Shown here: piece after piece, positions 26,501 to 41,500 of the stretch | Layout of the letters: each line of letters opens with the position of its first letter | Position numbering within the stretch: the first letter of the stretch is position 1 | NCBI GenBank assembly: GCA_903870995.1 | Contig: CAIQFD010000003.1 | Span: 1 to 44,054 of the forward strand | DNA from: an uncultured Methylophilaceae bacterium | GTDB taxonomy: Bacteria; Pseudomonadota; Gammaproteobacteria; Burkholderiales; Methylophilaceae | Direction of reading: 5' to 3' | DNA: 44,054 bases | Translations under genes and position numbers: made by a program | The notes under the pieces: generated by a model | Seen by the model: only the letters and a program-made list of their open reading frames with translations | Database searches by the model: none | What the model was told of the DNA's origin: nothing

Positions 26501-29500
26501 GGATGCTAACTTTCAGGTTAGGAGTTCTTCCAATGCTGGTTATGGTTTTATATTTAGCAGTTTGTTAACAACCTCACCAATTACTGCATATGGCAATCTG
26601 AATATCACCAGTACCGGAGTAACTACTTCTGGATACGGCTTAATCTATTTAACCTCGGCCTTAACATCGATAACTGGCAACATTACTTTAACTGCCACCT
26701 CTACCAATACAACCGCTACCAATAATCCGGGGGTGAGTAGTACAGTAAATGGCACTATTACAGCGACTGCTGGTTCTGTGACGATTAACAGCTCATCAAA
26801 TGCGAGTTCTGCGGTTGTGCTTGCTGGTGCGATTAAAGCTGGTGCGGGTATCTCAATTAATGGAACTGGTTCGACTGCCACTAGTATCGTGACTTTAGGG
26901 GCAATGACTTTAGGTAGTTTTTATATCCCAGGGACTAATTCGGCTGCAAATGTCATTTCAGCATCTGCAGGCACTGCAGGCACTCTAATGGGTAAGCTTG
27001 ACGCAGGCTCAATGATTCCTGTGATTTCTGGTGGTTCATTAAGTGGATCATCTATTATGTCTGGCGGTGGTTCTAGTATCACTGCAGCTAGCTTATTAAC
27101 CAGCACGGCTTCTTCTGCTAATTATCTGATCGGGTTTTCAGATGGTACTTATACTAAGATTGTGCAAGTGGCATTAACCCTGAGTGAAGGTTTGGTTTAT
27201 GCAACAGAAGTTTCTAGTAAATATAACTCACTTCAACTTGCGACTGGGTCAGCTACTAATGTTCTTAATAATGCGGGCACCAATTTAATCTCATTGTGGA
27301 ACGGTGCAAGTGGATCAGGGTTTGTGAGTGGCGCAGGTGGTCTAGGTGTAGTAACAACTCAAGCACTAGCGACAACATCCACTGCAGTTGGTTATGCTGC
27401 AGCAAACCTTACGCTTGCTGGAACAGGTTTTAGCAGCACTAATAGCGGCAATATTGCTGTGACTGCTAACAACACGGCGGCTGGGAGTAATACTGGTATT
27501 ACACAAACTGGTGCAATTGCCGTCAATGCAATAGGGGCAAGTATCAGCTTCATCAGTAATAATCTGATCAATCAAACTGGTGCTATTTCAGTCGTTGCTA
27601 ATACATCTAGCGCTTCGCCAGCTAACATTATTTACGATACAACTGCAGGTAATAAAGCCTCCACTATTACTTCAGGTAACTTGACTATTGGCGCTGGTAC
27701 TAATGCTTCGGCAATTAACTATATTGTCAGATCTGCTGGATCCGCACTCAGTCCTGGCGTAATTGGAAGTAGCACGGTTGCCTTGCCAGGCGCAATCACC
27801 ATTGATAACACCTATGGAGCTGCATCGGGTACCCCTGCATCTGGATACATTACTTCAAGCAATGTAACAAGCTTAGCTACTACTGCTAGCGCAGGTGTCA
27901 ACATTGCTGGAGCGCTAACGGCTGCAGGACTTATTACTTTAAATGGTGTTTCAACCGGTGCTACTAGTGGAAATACAGGTGTAATTACAAGCGCGGCAAT
28001 TGCCGGAGCTGGTGGCGTAGTTATCAGCGGTATAGCGGGTGGCACCAACGGCGGTGTAGTTTTAAATACTGGAACAGGCAGTATCACATCTAGTGCTGGA
28101 AATATTTCAATTGATGCCACCACTTTAGGGGCATCTAATCTTGGTTTCAATGGTGCAACTGCAGCTACTATCACTGCCACCCTCGGTTCAGTTTCCATTA
28201 CTGGTAGAGCGGTAGCCGGAACAAGCGTTAGCCAAGCTGGAACAATTACAGCTAAATCAGGTATCACTATTGTTGGTATTGCATCAGGTGCACCTGCTAC
28301 GAACGTGTCATTAAGCGCAATGACGATTAGTACAGGTGGTGGGAATATTTCTGTTACTGCGAATGATGTTGCGGCGAGTGGAAACACGGGCATCTATCAA
28401 GTGGGCACCATCACTGGTGCAAGTGGCTCAAGTATCAGCTTTGTTTCTAACGGCAAGATCAATCAAACCGGTGCAGTTGCATTAGCCGCTAATACCAGCG
28501 TTACCCCAGCGAATATCACTTACGACACCACTGCGGGCAATAAACTGTCCACGATTGTAACGGGCACCTTAACGATTGGTGCAGGTGCTTCCACTTCTGC
28601 GATTAACTTTATTGAAAAATCTGCTGGGTCAAACATCAATCCAGCTGCTATCGGAACGAGCACTAGCGTATTGCCTGGCTATGTGCTCTTGGATAACACT
28701 TATGGATGCACAGGAACAGGTTGTACTCCAGTAAGTGGTTTTATCAATGCAAGCACTCCTAACAGCCTGGTTAATTTCGCAACTACTGTGGCAGGCGTGA
28801 CAGTTAATGCGCTCATCTATGCTAGCGGTAACATCACGATTAATGGCGCAAGTAACTCAAATCGAGGAATTGATGCCTCTTCGGACATTACCTCTACAAA
28901 TGGAGACGTGACGATCAATGGTGCAACGGTAGCGACTATTGGTGTCTATGTCACGGCGGGCAATACGGTCACTGGTAACAACATTACGATTAACGGCACA
29001 TCAAGCGCTGCCCCTAGTTGGGTTACCCAAATTGGTGGCTTAAAGATCAATGGCGCTTCCGTTGGCGGTGACATTGTCGTGACTGGTAATGTGATTGGTC
29101 TTCCAGGCGCTAATGGTGGTATTTATCAAATTGGAAATGTCACTGGTGCCAATGGTTCAAGTATTAGTTTTATATCGAATAATGATATTAACCAAGGCGG
29201 CGCACTTGTTTTAGCGGCCAATACCAGCGGCGCTGAGGCCTATATTATTTACGATACAAGCACTGGTAATAAGACATCCTCAATTATCACTGGCACCTTA
29301 ACAATTGCGACAAGTACTTCTAGTTCAGCAATTAATTACACCGTGAATTCTGCAGGAGCCAATATTAATCCGGGCACATTAGGAACAAGCACTATCGTAT
29401 TGCCTGGTTCCGTGACCATTGATAATACCTTTGGTGCCGCGTCTGGATCTCCAACATCAGGCTTTATCACCGCAAGCAATGCTGGAACTCTCGCAACACC

Positions 29501-32500
29501 ATCTACTGGTGTGACGATTAATGCTGCTATTTATGCCAGCGGTAATATTATTGTTAATGCTGCTAGTAATTATTACGGCATCGACTACTCAGTTGCTATT
29601 TTCTCAAAGAACGGTGATGTCAATCTTAATGCTGGCTCAGGCGGGGCAACAGCAAATCGTGCCGTCTATAACAGTGCTGCCTCTACTATTACTGGCAATA
29701 ATATTACGATAGTTGGGACGACAACTGCCACGGGGTATTGGACAGCGCAAATTGGGGCGTTAACCATTAATAGCACGGCTGTGGGTGGCAGTATCTCGGT
29801 AACGGGGAATGTGATCAATTCTGCGGCTGCAGCTTATGGCATCTACCAAATTGGCGCGATTGCTGGTGCTAGTGGATCCAGCATGAGTTTTATCTCGAAC
29901 AAGAGAATTGACCAAAATGGCACCATCACCTTAGTACCCAATACTAGTGGTACTGCAGCAAATATCACCTATAGCACAGCGACCGGCAATAGCACTTCAA
30001 CCATTAATACTGGCGCAATCAGTCTTGCTGCTGGATCAACTGCCGGAATTAATTACTCAGTGCTTTCTGCTGGTGCTGCTATCACAATTAGTGGTGCAGT
30101 CGCTGTTCCTGGAGCCATTACGCTTGATAACACTTTTGGTTGTTCAGGCGCAAACTGCACAACATTTTCTGGCTATCTCAACAAGGAATTAACGAGTTGG
30201 GCGACGCTTGTAACCACAAGCAACGGCATCAGTGTAAGTGCTGCTCTTAGGGGTACAGCGATTACGATTAATGGTATTAGTTCAAGTGGAAGGTCAGTGC
30301 TTTTGGGCGCCAACCTCACAGCAACATCTGGCAATATTAATATCCTTGGAACATCAAATACTGGACCTCGATCAGTGACCAATAATGATGGTGCGTCGTG
30401 GTTAACCACTGCAATTGCCGCCAATAGTGGAGCGGTCAATATCACTGGTATTTCAACGACCACTGGAGATGGCGTTCTCCTAGGTCCTAATAGTACTATC
30501 AGTGCGAAGTCCATCACTGTGATTGGGTCTGAAGTCGGTGGAACTTACGCTGTTTATTTGGATGCTTTAACCATTGTGGCTGGTGGTACCAATATCAACG
30601 TGACGGGTACCGTGGGGACTAATACCGATACTGGTATTTATCAGACGGGTGCAATTGCCGACAATGCCGCAGGATCTAACATCAGCTTTATTACCAACGG
30701 CAAGATTAATCAAACAGGTCAGATTTCTTTAGTGGCTAATACGGGCTCTACTGCGGTGAGCGTGACCTACAATACGACGAGTGGCACAAAAGACTCTAGC
30801 GTTATATCAGGTGCTCTGACAATTGCCTCAGGCACCAATACTTCACCGATTAATTACATTATTAAAACAGCTGGTGCAGCGATTAATCCATCTACGATTG
30901 GTACCGCAGCGCTACCATTGCCCGGTTATGTGTTGCTCGACAACACTTATGGATGTACTGGCACAGGATGCACCCCTGTCACTGGCTTTATTAATACAAC
31001 GACTGCAAATCTGGGTTTACTTGCATCTGCCTCTGTTGGTCTGACGATTAATGGGGCCATCTACGCGACCGGAAATATCTCGGCGAATGCGGTGAGTACA
31101 AGCAATGCGATTGATTATTCCGTTGCTATCACATCAACCGGCGGGAACGTTTCGCTGAATGGTGGAGTAACTACGCAGCGCGGTGTTTATAACAGCACTG
31201 CCTCCACCATTACCGCCAACAATATTACGATTATTGGCACTTCATCTGCCGCTCCTGTATGGGATGTTCAGCTGGGTGCGATGACCATCAATACCGCTTC
31301 TATTGGTGGCAGTATTTCAGTGACAGGGAATTACATCGGCACGCCAGGCGCTCTCGGTGGTATTTACCAAATAGGCACAATTGCTGGCGCGAGTGGCTCT
31401 AATATTAGTTTTATCTCGAATAATAATATTCAACAATATGGCGCCATCACCTTAGTTGCCAACACCAGTGGTGTGGCAGCGAACATTACTTATGATGTCA
31501 CGACTGGTAATAAAACCTCTAGCATTCTCGCCGCCGGTGCTTTAACCATTCCAGCAGGCTCAAGCGCTGCGATTAACTACATCATGAAATCCGCAGGCTC
31601 AGCGATTAACCCTGCAGCAATCGGAACCAGCACTTTAGCGTTGCCTGGTTATGTGCTGATTGATAATACTTATGGCTGTACTGGGGTAGGGTGCACTCCA
31701 ACCAGCGGTTTCATTAATACAACGACTGCCAATCTGACCGCGCTCGCAACGACATCAGTTGGCGTGACAATTAATAATGCGGTTTATGCTACCGGTAATA
31801 TTACGGTAAATGCAGTGAGTACCAGTAATGCGATTGATTATTCAGTGGCGATTACTTCTAAGAATGGCAATGTCATTCTCAATGGCGGTACCACTACCTT
31901 GCGTGGCGTTTATAACAGCGCTGCTTCTACCATTACTGCTAATAACATCACGATTATTGGCACATCTATCGGTGCTCCAACTTGGGCTACACAAATTGGT
32001 GCGCTAACGATTAATAGCACATCTATCGGTGGCAGTATTTCAGTGACTGGCAACTATATTGGGACTCCAGGTGCGCTTGGTGGTATTTATCAAATTGGCA
32101 CGATTACTGGGGCTAGCGGTTCCAATATCAGCTTTATCTCGAACAATAATATTAGTCAGAATGGCGCCCTTACATTAGTGGCTAACACCAGTGGCACGCC
32201 AGCCAATATTACTTACGATGTGACGACGGGCATTAAGACTTCGAGTATCCTCACTGGAGCTTTGAGTATTCCGGCCGGCTCAAATGCGGCGATTAACTAC
32301 ATCATCAAATCTGCAGGTTCTGGAATTAACCCTGCGGTGATTGGGACTAGCACTTTACCGTTACCAGGCTACGTGCTGCTGGATAACACCTATGGTTGTA
32401 ACGGAGCAGGGTGCACCCCAGTTAGCGGCTTTATTAATACGACCACTTCAAACTTGGCTACGCTTGCAACTGCAGGCGTTGGTATCACGCTGAACAGTGC

Positions 32501-35500
32501 TATTTATGCCAGCGGTAATATTACTGTCAATGGTGTGACTGGTGGTGCCTCGAATACAGGGATTGATTACTCGGTTGCAATTACTTCAACCACTGGAAAC
32601 GTGATACTGAATGGTAGCGCTACGGATGGTCGCGCAGTCTATAACAGCGTCGCTTCAACGATTACAGCTAACAATATTACGATCAACGGTACTACAACAC
32701 TTGCACCTGCTTGGGCTCTGCAAATTGGGGCATTAACAATTAATAGCGGATCAGTTGGCGGTAGCATTACTGCGACAGGTAATGTGATCGGTACACCAGG
32801 TGCTGCAGGTGGTATTTACCAAATCGGCACCATCACGGGCGTGAGCGGTTCCAATATCAGCTTTATTTCGAATAACGATATTGATCAGAATGGCGCCATT
32901 AATTTACTAGTCAATACAAGTGGTGCGATTGCTAACGTCACCTTCAACACTACCGCAGGCAACAATACTTCTAAGATCTCTGCTGGTGTTCTGACTGTCG
33001 CCGGTAGTTCCACTGCTGCGGTTAATTACCTTGTTAAGACCAATGGTGCCATCATTTCTGTACCGGCAATTACTGTTCCTGGATACATTCTTCTAGATAA
33101 CACCTGCATAGGCTGCGCAACAAGCGCAACACCAACTACGGCAGCTGCTAATGGCGCTGCCATCACGATTACTGGGGCCTTATCTGCAGGATCATTAGCG
33201 GGTACAACGGGTGTCACGATTAATGCAGTGGCCAATGGGACTGGTGTTGGCTTCACACAGGGCGCCAATGCGATCAGTGCAGCTGCCGGTGGTATAACGA
33301 TTACGGTGAATGGCCAAACGGGAACTGCTTATTCCAGCACTGGCAATATCACCGCCACTGGTCAAGCGATTAACATTACAACGACAACGACAACGGCTGC
33401 TGGTATCAGTGACACGGGTACAATTAACGGTGGAGTAGTGACGTTAACAAGTACGCAATCGACATCAACGGCTACTTTAGCGCCCATTTACAATACTGGA
33501 CTGATTACCGCAAACAGCCTCACCGTCACAGGTAATGGTGGGGCATCAACTACCATCGTCACTTTAGGCGCGATCACCATTAATGCGGGTGGTGGCAATA
33601 TCACCGTCACAGCCAATAATGCAGCAGCAGGCACCAATACGGGTATTACGCAAACTGGTGCGATTATTGATAATGCTATCGGCTCCAACATCAGCTTTAT
33701 CTCCAATAACGATATTGATCAAAATGGTGCGATTACGCTAGTGGCTAATAATGGAACCTCTGCTGCTAATATTACATACAGCACGACAGCAGGTAACAGT
33801 ACTTCTATTATTGGCACCGGCACACTTAGCGTTACTGCCGGATCCTCTGCTGCGATTAATTACCTAGTTAAGAGCAATGGCGGCATTATTTCTGTGCCAG
33901 CGATTACGGTACCCGGTTATATTCTCTTAGATGACACTTGCTTGGCTTGTGCCACGGCCGCAACACCAACGACGGCTGCTGCCAACGGCGCTGCCATTAC
34001 GATCACTGGTGCGCTATCTGCAGGTGCTTTCGCGGGCGCGAATGGTGTGACCATTAATGCAGTCGCCAATGGTTCAGGCATCGGCTTTACCCAAGGCGCT
34101 AATGCGATTAGTGCAGCTGCCGGTGGGGTAACAATCACAGTGAATGGCCAAACGGGAACTGCTTATTCCAGCACTGGCAATATTACCGCCACTGGTCAAG
34201 CGATTACCATCACTACGGCCACTACTAGCGCAGCTGGGATAAATGACACTGGCACCATCAATGGTGGGGCGGTCACTTTAATCAGTGCGCAATCTACATC
34301 GACCGCTACCGCAACACCGATCACTGCCACAGGCCTCATTACAGCAAATAGCTTAACGGTGACTGGCACAGGTGGGGCATCAACCACCATTGTTTCCTTA
34401 GGCGCTATCACCATCAATGCCGGCGGTACCAATATCTATGTGACTGCAAACAATGCGGCTGCAGGCTCAAACACTGGTATTACGCAAACTGGCGCCATTA
34501 CCGATAACGCGGTGGGTTCGAACATTAGCTTTATCTCGAATAACCTAATTAACCAAACGGGTGCAATTGCATTGGTTGCGAATACTGGCGTTTCTCCAGC
34601 TAACATCATTTACGACACTACGGCGGGCAACAACACATCTAAGATTACAACTGGGGTTGTGACGGTTGCTGCGGGCACTTCTAATGCTGCCATCAACTAT
34701 CTCGTCAAAACCAATGGCGCCATTATTTCTGTGCCGGCAATTACCGTGCCTGGTTACATCCTTTTAGATAACACTTGTTTAGCTTGCGCTACTCGTGCAA
34801 CACCAACAACTGCGTTCTTGAACGGTGCTGGTATTACCATTACTGGTGCGCTATCTGCAGGTGCTTTTGCTGGATCTAATGGTGTGACGATTAATGTAGT
34901 TGCCAATGGTTCAGGCATTGGCTTTACCCAAGGGGCTAATGCGATTAGTGCTGCTGCGGGTGGCGTAACTATTACAGTCAACAGCCAAACTGGCACTGGA
35001 TACACGAGCACTGGCAGCCTTTCAGCAGCGGGTCAAGCCATCACCATCACAACGACAACAACCTCTGGCGGCACAGGCATTTGGCTTACTGGCGCCGTTA
35101 CAGGTGGTGCAGTTACCTTAATAAGCAATAAAACCTCAGCAACTGCCACAGCAGTCCATATTGCTGCAACAGGATTAATTACAGCAAATAGCTTGACGGT
35201 CACTACTAGCGGAGGTTTATCAGCTACGCTCGTTTCATTAGGTGCGATCACCATTAATGCTGGCGGTGGGAATATCACCGTAAACGCAATGGCTGATACA
35301 GCCACTACGGGTACGGATGTCGGTATTTATCAATCTGGCGCCATTACGAATAACGCTGTAGGTTCGAACATCAGCTTTATCACCAACAATGTGATTAATC
35401 AGATTGGCGCGATTGCGCTAGTTTCAAGTACTGGGGCGCCGGCAGCTAATGTCACCTATGACACGACAAGCGGCACTAAGGCGGCGAATATTTCTGGTGG

Positions 35501-38500
35501 AGCATTAATCGTTACTGGTACTGGTTCCACCATCAATTACATAGCAAAATCTGCAGGCTCAGCCATTACAACTGGCTCGATTGGTGCTAGCACTGCTCCA
35601 TTGCCAGGGTATGTCACATTAGATAACACCTATGGCTGTTCAACAGCGCCTTGTACAAAAACAAGTGGATTTGTTGGCATTGGGAATGCTGCAACATTGG
35701 CTACAGCATCGGCTGGGGTCACTATTGCGAATGCGATTTATGCAGTTAAATATATCGCCATAAACGGTATCTCAAATACTGCATCTGGCGTTACTTATTC
35801 TGCTGCGATCAATTCATCTGAGGGTGGAATTGCGTTTAATGGAACATCCGTCGGCACAGCTACTACTAGTTATGGTATTTATGCCAGTGCGGCGGCTGGT
35901 GTAGTGACGGCGGCTGGCTTGGTAGAAATGTACGGAACTTCTACTGCGAGCACAGGCACAGTTGATGCAATTAAGACCGTGGCAACCATTACCGGAAATG
36001 CTGGCGTCATGATTTTTGGAATGAATACTAGCGGCAATATTACGCTGGGCGCTTTAGTTAAAAATGCAGGAACTACCCGTGGGGTCACTGTTAGTGGCAC
36101 TGGAAACGTCAGTCTTGCTGGTGCCTGGAACTCTGGTGTAAATGGCATCATCATTGTTGCCGGTAGTGGAGAGCAGGCCGGTGTAATTACTGGTGGTGAT
36201 ATCACTGCTGTCGGCACTCTCACAAATACTGGTGGAGTTATTTCAATCTCCATGGCGAAGCCTGATGCAACAAGTTACGCGATTGCTGGTGCACTCGGCA
36301 TCACCACTGCAAATGCAAATGCGACTACTAATATTGCTTACGGTATTGCTGGCGGCACACCTGTTCAACCTGGTAGTTATACAGGTGGTAATTTCATCAA
36401 TTACCGCCAAAAAATTACCAGTACGCTTGCTATTTCAGTCACCCTTAATAATAACTATTCAGCTGTGTATGGCACTGCTTATAACTCAAATGCTGCTAAT
36501 GATTGGTTGCAAGACCCAGCTAATGCCACAGTGACCTATACAGGTAGCGCAACCGCAACATTCGGTCTATCAGCACCTTCATTGGCGTATGCAAAATCTG
36601 TATTAGTGTTTAGCCCAACAGTAGGAGGCTCGACTGCAGCAAATGGTACTAATGCCAATGCAGTGCAAACTGGCACCACATTAACCTCATCTAGCTTATC
36701 TGCTACTGATGGCACTACTGTGACTTTGTCTGGTACAGCGCGCACCTATACGATTACCCCAGCAGTTTTAGGCATCTCCGTAACCGCGGTTTATAACGGA
36801 ACCACTTCATTGACCAGTCCGGTAGTTGTGACTACTGGTCTTGCAGCTTGGGACAAGATTACTTCTGTCACCGTGAATTCCGCGAACGCTAATGGTGCAA
36901 GTACCTATGTGACAGCGATTGGCGGCACATCGACTGTAGGTAGCTTCTCCGCCAGCAACTACTTAATCAATAGCAGCAACAATGGCACTTTATCTAGTGG
37001 CTCGCCAGTCAATGGCACTCAGGTGACTGCGACTAATCAGGTCAACATTACCCCTGCGCCATTGGGTGTGACGATCAATGGCGTCTATAACGGTTCTACA
37101 ACCATTGCGCCTACAGCCTTTACAGTGAATGGTTTGGTGAATGGTCAAACAATCACGGGCCTTAGTTCAGCCACAGTCAATAACATTAATGTATCGGCGA
37201 ATAACAGTAATTATGTCACTGCGATTACCACTAGCGGTGGCACTGCTTCCATGAGTAACTACAGCATCACAGCTGCTTACAATACGGTTGCTGGAAAAAC
37301 TCAAAATACCGTCACGCTCACACCAAAAGCATTAACCGTGACTAGCGTGACGATTGCTGCAAAAACGTATGACGGCACAACCAGTGCGACAGTCACGGGT
37401 GGCGTATTGGTTGGACTGGCTTCGGTTGATACTGCAAACGTGACCTTGACTCAAACAGCCAGTTTTGTGTCTGCTAATGCGGCTAATAACGTTGGGCTGG
37501 TGATGGTAGGAAGTATTGCTGGCTCGGCTAGTGGCAACTACACCTTAACTTCGCCAACCGGCATTACTGCGAATATTGCGCGCAAGGCCATTACCGTTGG
37601 AGGCACTTCGGTTGCTGCGAGTAAAGTCTATGACGGAACAACCGCAGCGACGGTTTCTGGAGGATCTTTAGTTGGCGTCATTGCAGCGGATGCCGCGAAT
37701 ATCAGCTTGAGTCAAAGTGGTGTGTTTGCAATACCTAATGTAGGGAATGCGATTGCCGTAGCAGTAAGCACAAGTATTACTGGCACAGCAGCGAGTAATT
37801 ATGTGGTCACGCAACCGGCAAATCTATCCGCTAATATCACTCCTAAAACCCTCACGGTAGTGGGCACGGCTGTTGCAGATAAAGTCTATAACGGCGCTAC
37901 TTTAGCGAGTGTTTCAGGTGGTTCATTAGTTGGGCTGGTGACTAGTGATCTAGCGAATGTCAGCCTAGTGCAGGCAGGCACATTTAGCGCTGCCAATGCA
38001 GGTACTGCTATTCCGGTGACGATTAGCGATAGCATTACCGGTAGCGCTAGCAGCAATTACACGCTCGTTCAGCCAACAGGTATTACTGGCAAGATTACAC
38101 CAGCACCTTTGGGTATTTCAGTCGCCGCGATTTATAGCGGTAGCACGACAATTATTCCAGCGACATTTACGGTGACTGGTTTAGTGAATAACGAGACCAT
38201 TACTGCGCTTTCGAGTGTTGTGCTTGATAACATGAATGTGAGTGGCAATAGCACGAACTTTGTACGTTCTATTAGCATCGGAGGTGGGACTGCATTGGCT
38301 AGCAACTATGCATTCAATACGGTTGCGAGCAGTTCCGCAGGAAATCTTCTTAACACTGTGACGCTGACACCAAAAACGCTGACTGTTGCCGGGACGCTTG
38401 CAGACAAAAAATCTTATGACGGTACAACAAGTGTCAATGTGTGGGGCGGTTCATTAGTCGGTGTGATTGGTGTTGATGTCGTTAATCTAAAACAAGCGGG

Positions 38501-41500
38501 CGTATTAAATGATGCTAACGCTGGTGCTGTGATTCCGGTGACTGTGACAGATAGTATTTCTGGGTTCTCTGCGAGCAACTACACTTTAATTCAGCCGACT
38601 GGCGTGACCGCATCTGTTGTTCCTAGAGTGCTGACGATTAGCGATGGTACCGTGGCGAATAAAGTCTACGATGGCACAACCAATGCAGTGTTGACAGGTG
38701 GTGCTTTGGTGGGCGTTTTACCTGGAGATGTGGCGAACGTCATCCTGACTCAGGCGGGTAGATTCTCATCACCTAACGTCAGTAACGGTATCATTATTAT
38801 TGCGAGCGGTTCAATTTCTGGAAGCGCTGCGAGCAATTACACTCTAATCCAACCGTCTGGCATTACTGCGAACATTACGCCTGCCATGCTTGGCATTTCA
38901 GTGCTAGGGGTGGCCAATGGCACCAATACGATTACGCCACTATCTTTTACTATTAGTGGCCTGATTAATGGTCAGACCATTACTGGTTTAAGTAGCGTTT
39001 CTGTGAAAAGTGCGAGCATTTCAAGTAATGGCAGTAATTTTGTGACAGGTATTGTGATTTCAGGCGGAACGGCGCTTGCCACTAACTATGCTTTCTCACA
39101 GGCTTATGACGCTTCCGCTAGCATCACCCAAAATACGGCGACGCTGGTTAATCAAAATCAAAAACTATTAACGGTCACGGGCTCAACTGCCGTCACTAAA
39201 GTCTATGACGGCACTACTTCTATTGCCATTACTGGCGGTACATTAGTAGGGCTGACTTCTGGTGATGTCGTGAATTTGGTGCAATCTGCGGTATTGATTA
39301 ATCCTAATGTCAGCACCTCAGCAGGGCTGGTGATGAATAACTCTATCACCGGAGCCGCTGCTGGCAACTACGTTTTAATCCAACCGTCAGGGATCACCGC
39401 CATTGTGACGCCGGCCCCATTAGGCATTACCATCACCGGTGAGTACAACGGGACAACGGCAATCACGCCAACTTCCTTTACGACAACAGGCTTAGTGGCG
39501 GGCCAAACGATTGCAGGGCTATCAAGTGCGACTGTCAGCAATGCGAATGTGGCGGGTAATGGTAGTAATTTTGTGACTGCCGTGGTGAGTAGCGGCGGCA
39601 CAGCCTTATTAAGTAACTATGCGATTACGCCTAGCTACAATGCCAGCGCTGGTAACACTAAAAATACGGCCACCATTACTGCGAAAGCCTTAACGGTGGG
39701 CGGCATTTCTGTGGCGAACAGTAAAGTTTACGATGGCACAACGGCTGCGACTGTTGATGGCGGTACTTTGGTGGGTGTGATTGGTGCCGATGTTGTGAGC
39801 CTCAATCAAGCGGGTACTTTTGCGCAGGCTGGTGTGGGCTCAGCCATTACGGTGACCGCTACTAATTCATTGGCTGGCGCTTCTGCAAGCAATTACTCAT
39901 TGGTTCAGCCAGCAGGCTTAACTGCGAATATTACGCCTAAGGCTTTGACGGTGGCAGGCCTTACGGTTGCTAATAAGGTTTACGATGGTACGACTGGTGC
40001 GGTTGCCACAGGCGGCGCCCTAGTTGGGGTTGTGAGTGCTGATAGCGCGAATGTGACCTTGAGTCAAAACGCGACTTTTGCCTCTAGCAATGTCGGTAAT
40101 GGGATTTACGCTTCATCAGTGGCAAGTATTAGTGGCTCAGCTTCTGGAAATTACACCATCGTTCAGCCTGCAGCCGTGACCGCGAATATTACTCCAAAAG
40201 CATTAACCATGACTGGCACGACAGTCGCTAACAAAGTCTATGACGGCACAACTGCTGCAACCGTGACTGCCGGCACTTTAAGTGGTTTGATCTCTGCGGA
40301 TGCTGCAAATGTAACGCTTACGAGAGCGGGCACATTTAGCTCAAGCAATGTTGCTAATTCGATTCCGGTCACCATGAGTAACAGTATTAGCGGCTCGGCT
40401 GCGGGGAATTATACTTTGACCCAGCCGACGGGCATTACTGGCAACATTACTGCTAAATCGCTCACGATTACTGCTAATGATGTGAGCAGCACCTATGGCA
40501 ATGCAGTCAGTTTGGGAAACACAGGATTTACACAAACAGGTTTATTGACTGGCGACGCGATTAATACGGTGAGCCTCTTGTATAACGGCACTAATGCAGT
40601 GCCTGCAACGTTGAATGCGGGGAGTTATAGCGGCGCGATTGTAGCAAGTGCTGCAACGGGTAACGGTTTGTCTAACTATGCAATCACTTATCAAGCCGGT
40701 AATTTGGCAGTGGGGCAGGCTACGTTGACCTTAACGCCAAGCAACAAAAGTGTGGTGTATAACGGCAATACTTTAAATGCCTCAACATTCTCAAGTACTG
40801 CCGCGAATTATGCAGTCAGTGGCTATCAAAATACCGATTCCGCTAGCAATGTGACTTTATCGTTTACAGGCAGCCTTGGTTTCACTGCTAATGGATCAGC
40901 AGCAACTATTCTAAATGCGGGTAGCTATGGCTACAGCGCTGGTAACCTTGCGATCACGACCACTAACGCTAACTACAGAGTTGTGTTATCCAGTGTTTTA
41001 ACAAATCAATATGTCGTGACGCCAGCCACAGTGAGCTTAAGTGCGAGCAAGGTGTTTGATGGCGCGACAAGCTTCACGGTTGGCGATGTTGGAACCACCT
41101 TGACGGTAGCCACTGGTATTGGTTCACAAACACTCAATGTGAACGGTTCGGCAAATGCCAATAGCGCCGATGTGATTGGTGTTAGTAGTCTAAATACAAG
41201 CGGCTTGACCTTGGCTGATGGCACTGGCCTAGCTAGCAATTATGTCTTGCCGTTGAGCACGGGTGATGTTGTGATTACACGTAAGCCAATTTCCGTCAGT
41301 CTTGCAAATCAGACTAAGGTATACGACACCAACACATCTGCGATATTAACTGCAGGGAATGGTTCTAGCGATGGGTCTTATTTGTTGACAGGTTTCGTGG
41401 GCAGTGACGGCGCTTATATTACGCAAACAGCGGCAAGCTATAACAATGCGAATGTCGCGAGTGCAACGACAGTCACCGCCACGGTTGGTACTTCATATGT

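Larger units (their letters stand above)
27420..35900 (+). repeat. Eleven long imperfect repeats in the exoprotein gene
   Basis: The core SxISFISNNxIxQxGAIxLVANT occurs at about 27541, 28428, 29160, 29880, 30681, 31401, 32125, 32852, 33688, 34522 and 35365. Steps are about 887, 732, 720, 801, 720, 724, 727, 836, 834 and 843 bases, so two lengths alternate in blocks. Each unit also carries INY(L/I)(V/I)K, LPGYVLLDNT and, in nine units, a cysteine pair. Units between 31360 and 32810 and between 32810 and 35320 look youngest. Confidence 0.85.

Noticed and set aside
27812-28393. 193-codon open frame on the minus strand inside the exoprotein gene
   Set aside because: It is made of Val/Pro/Ala/Ile-rich low-complexity sequence, the mirror of the Asn/Thr/Gly/Ala-rich coding strand. 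Many similar antisense frames occur all along the repeats, and it has no start signals of note.
34754-35305. Repeated minus-strand frames with similar proteins
   Set aside because: They are antisense shadows of the long repeat units and repeat with the same period. They do not show an independent gene.
27420-35900. CRISPR array or non-coding tandem repeat
   Set aside because: The repeats are far too long, imperfect at the DNA level with many synonymous changes, and fully contained in one open frame.
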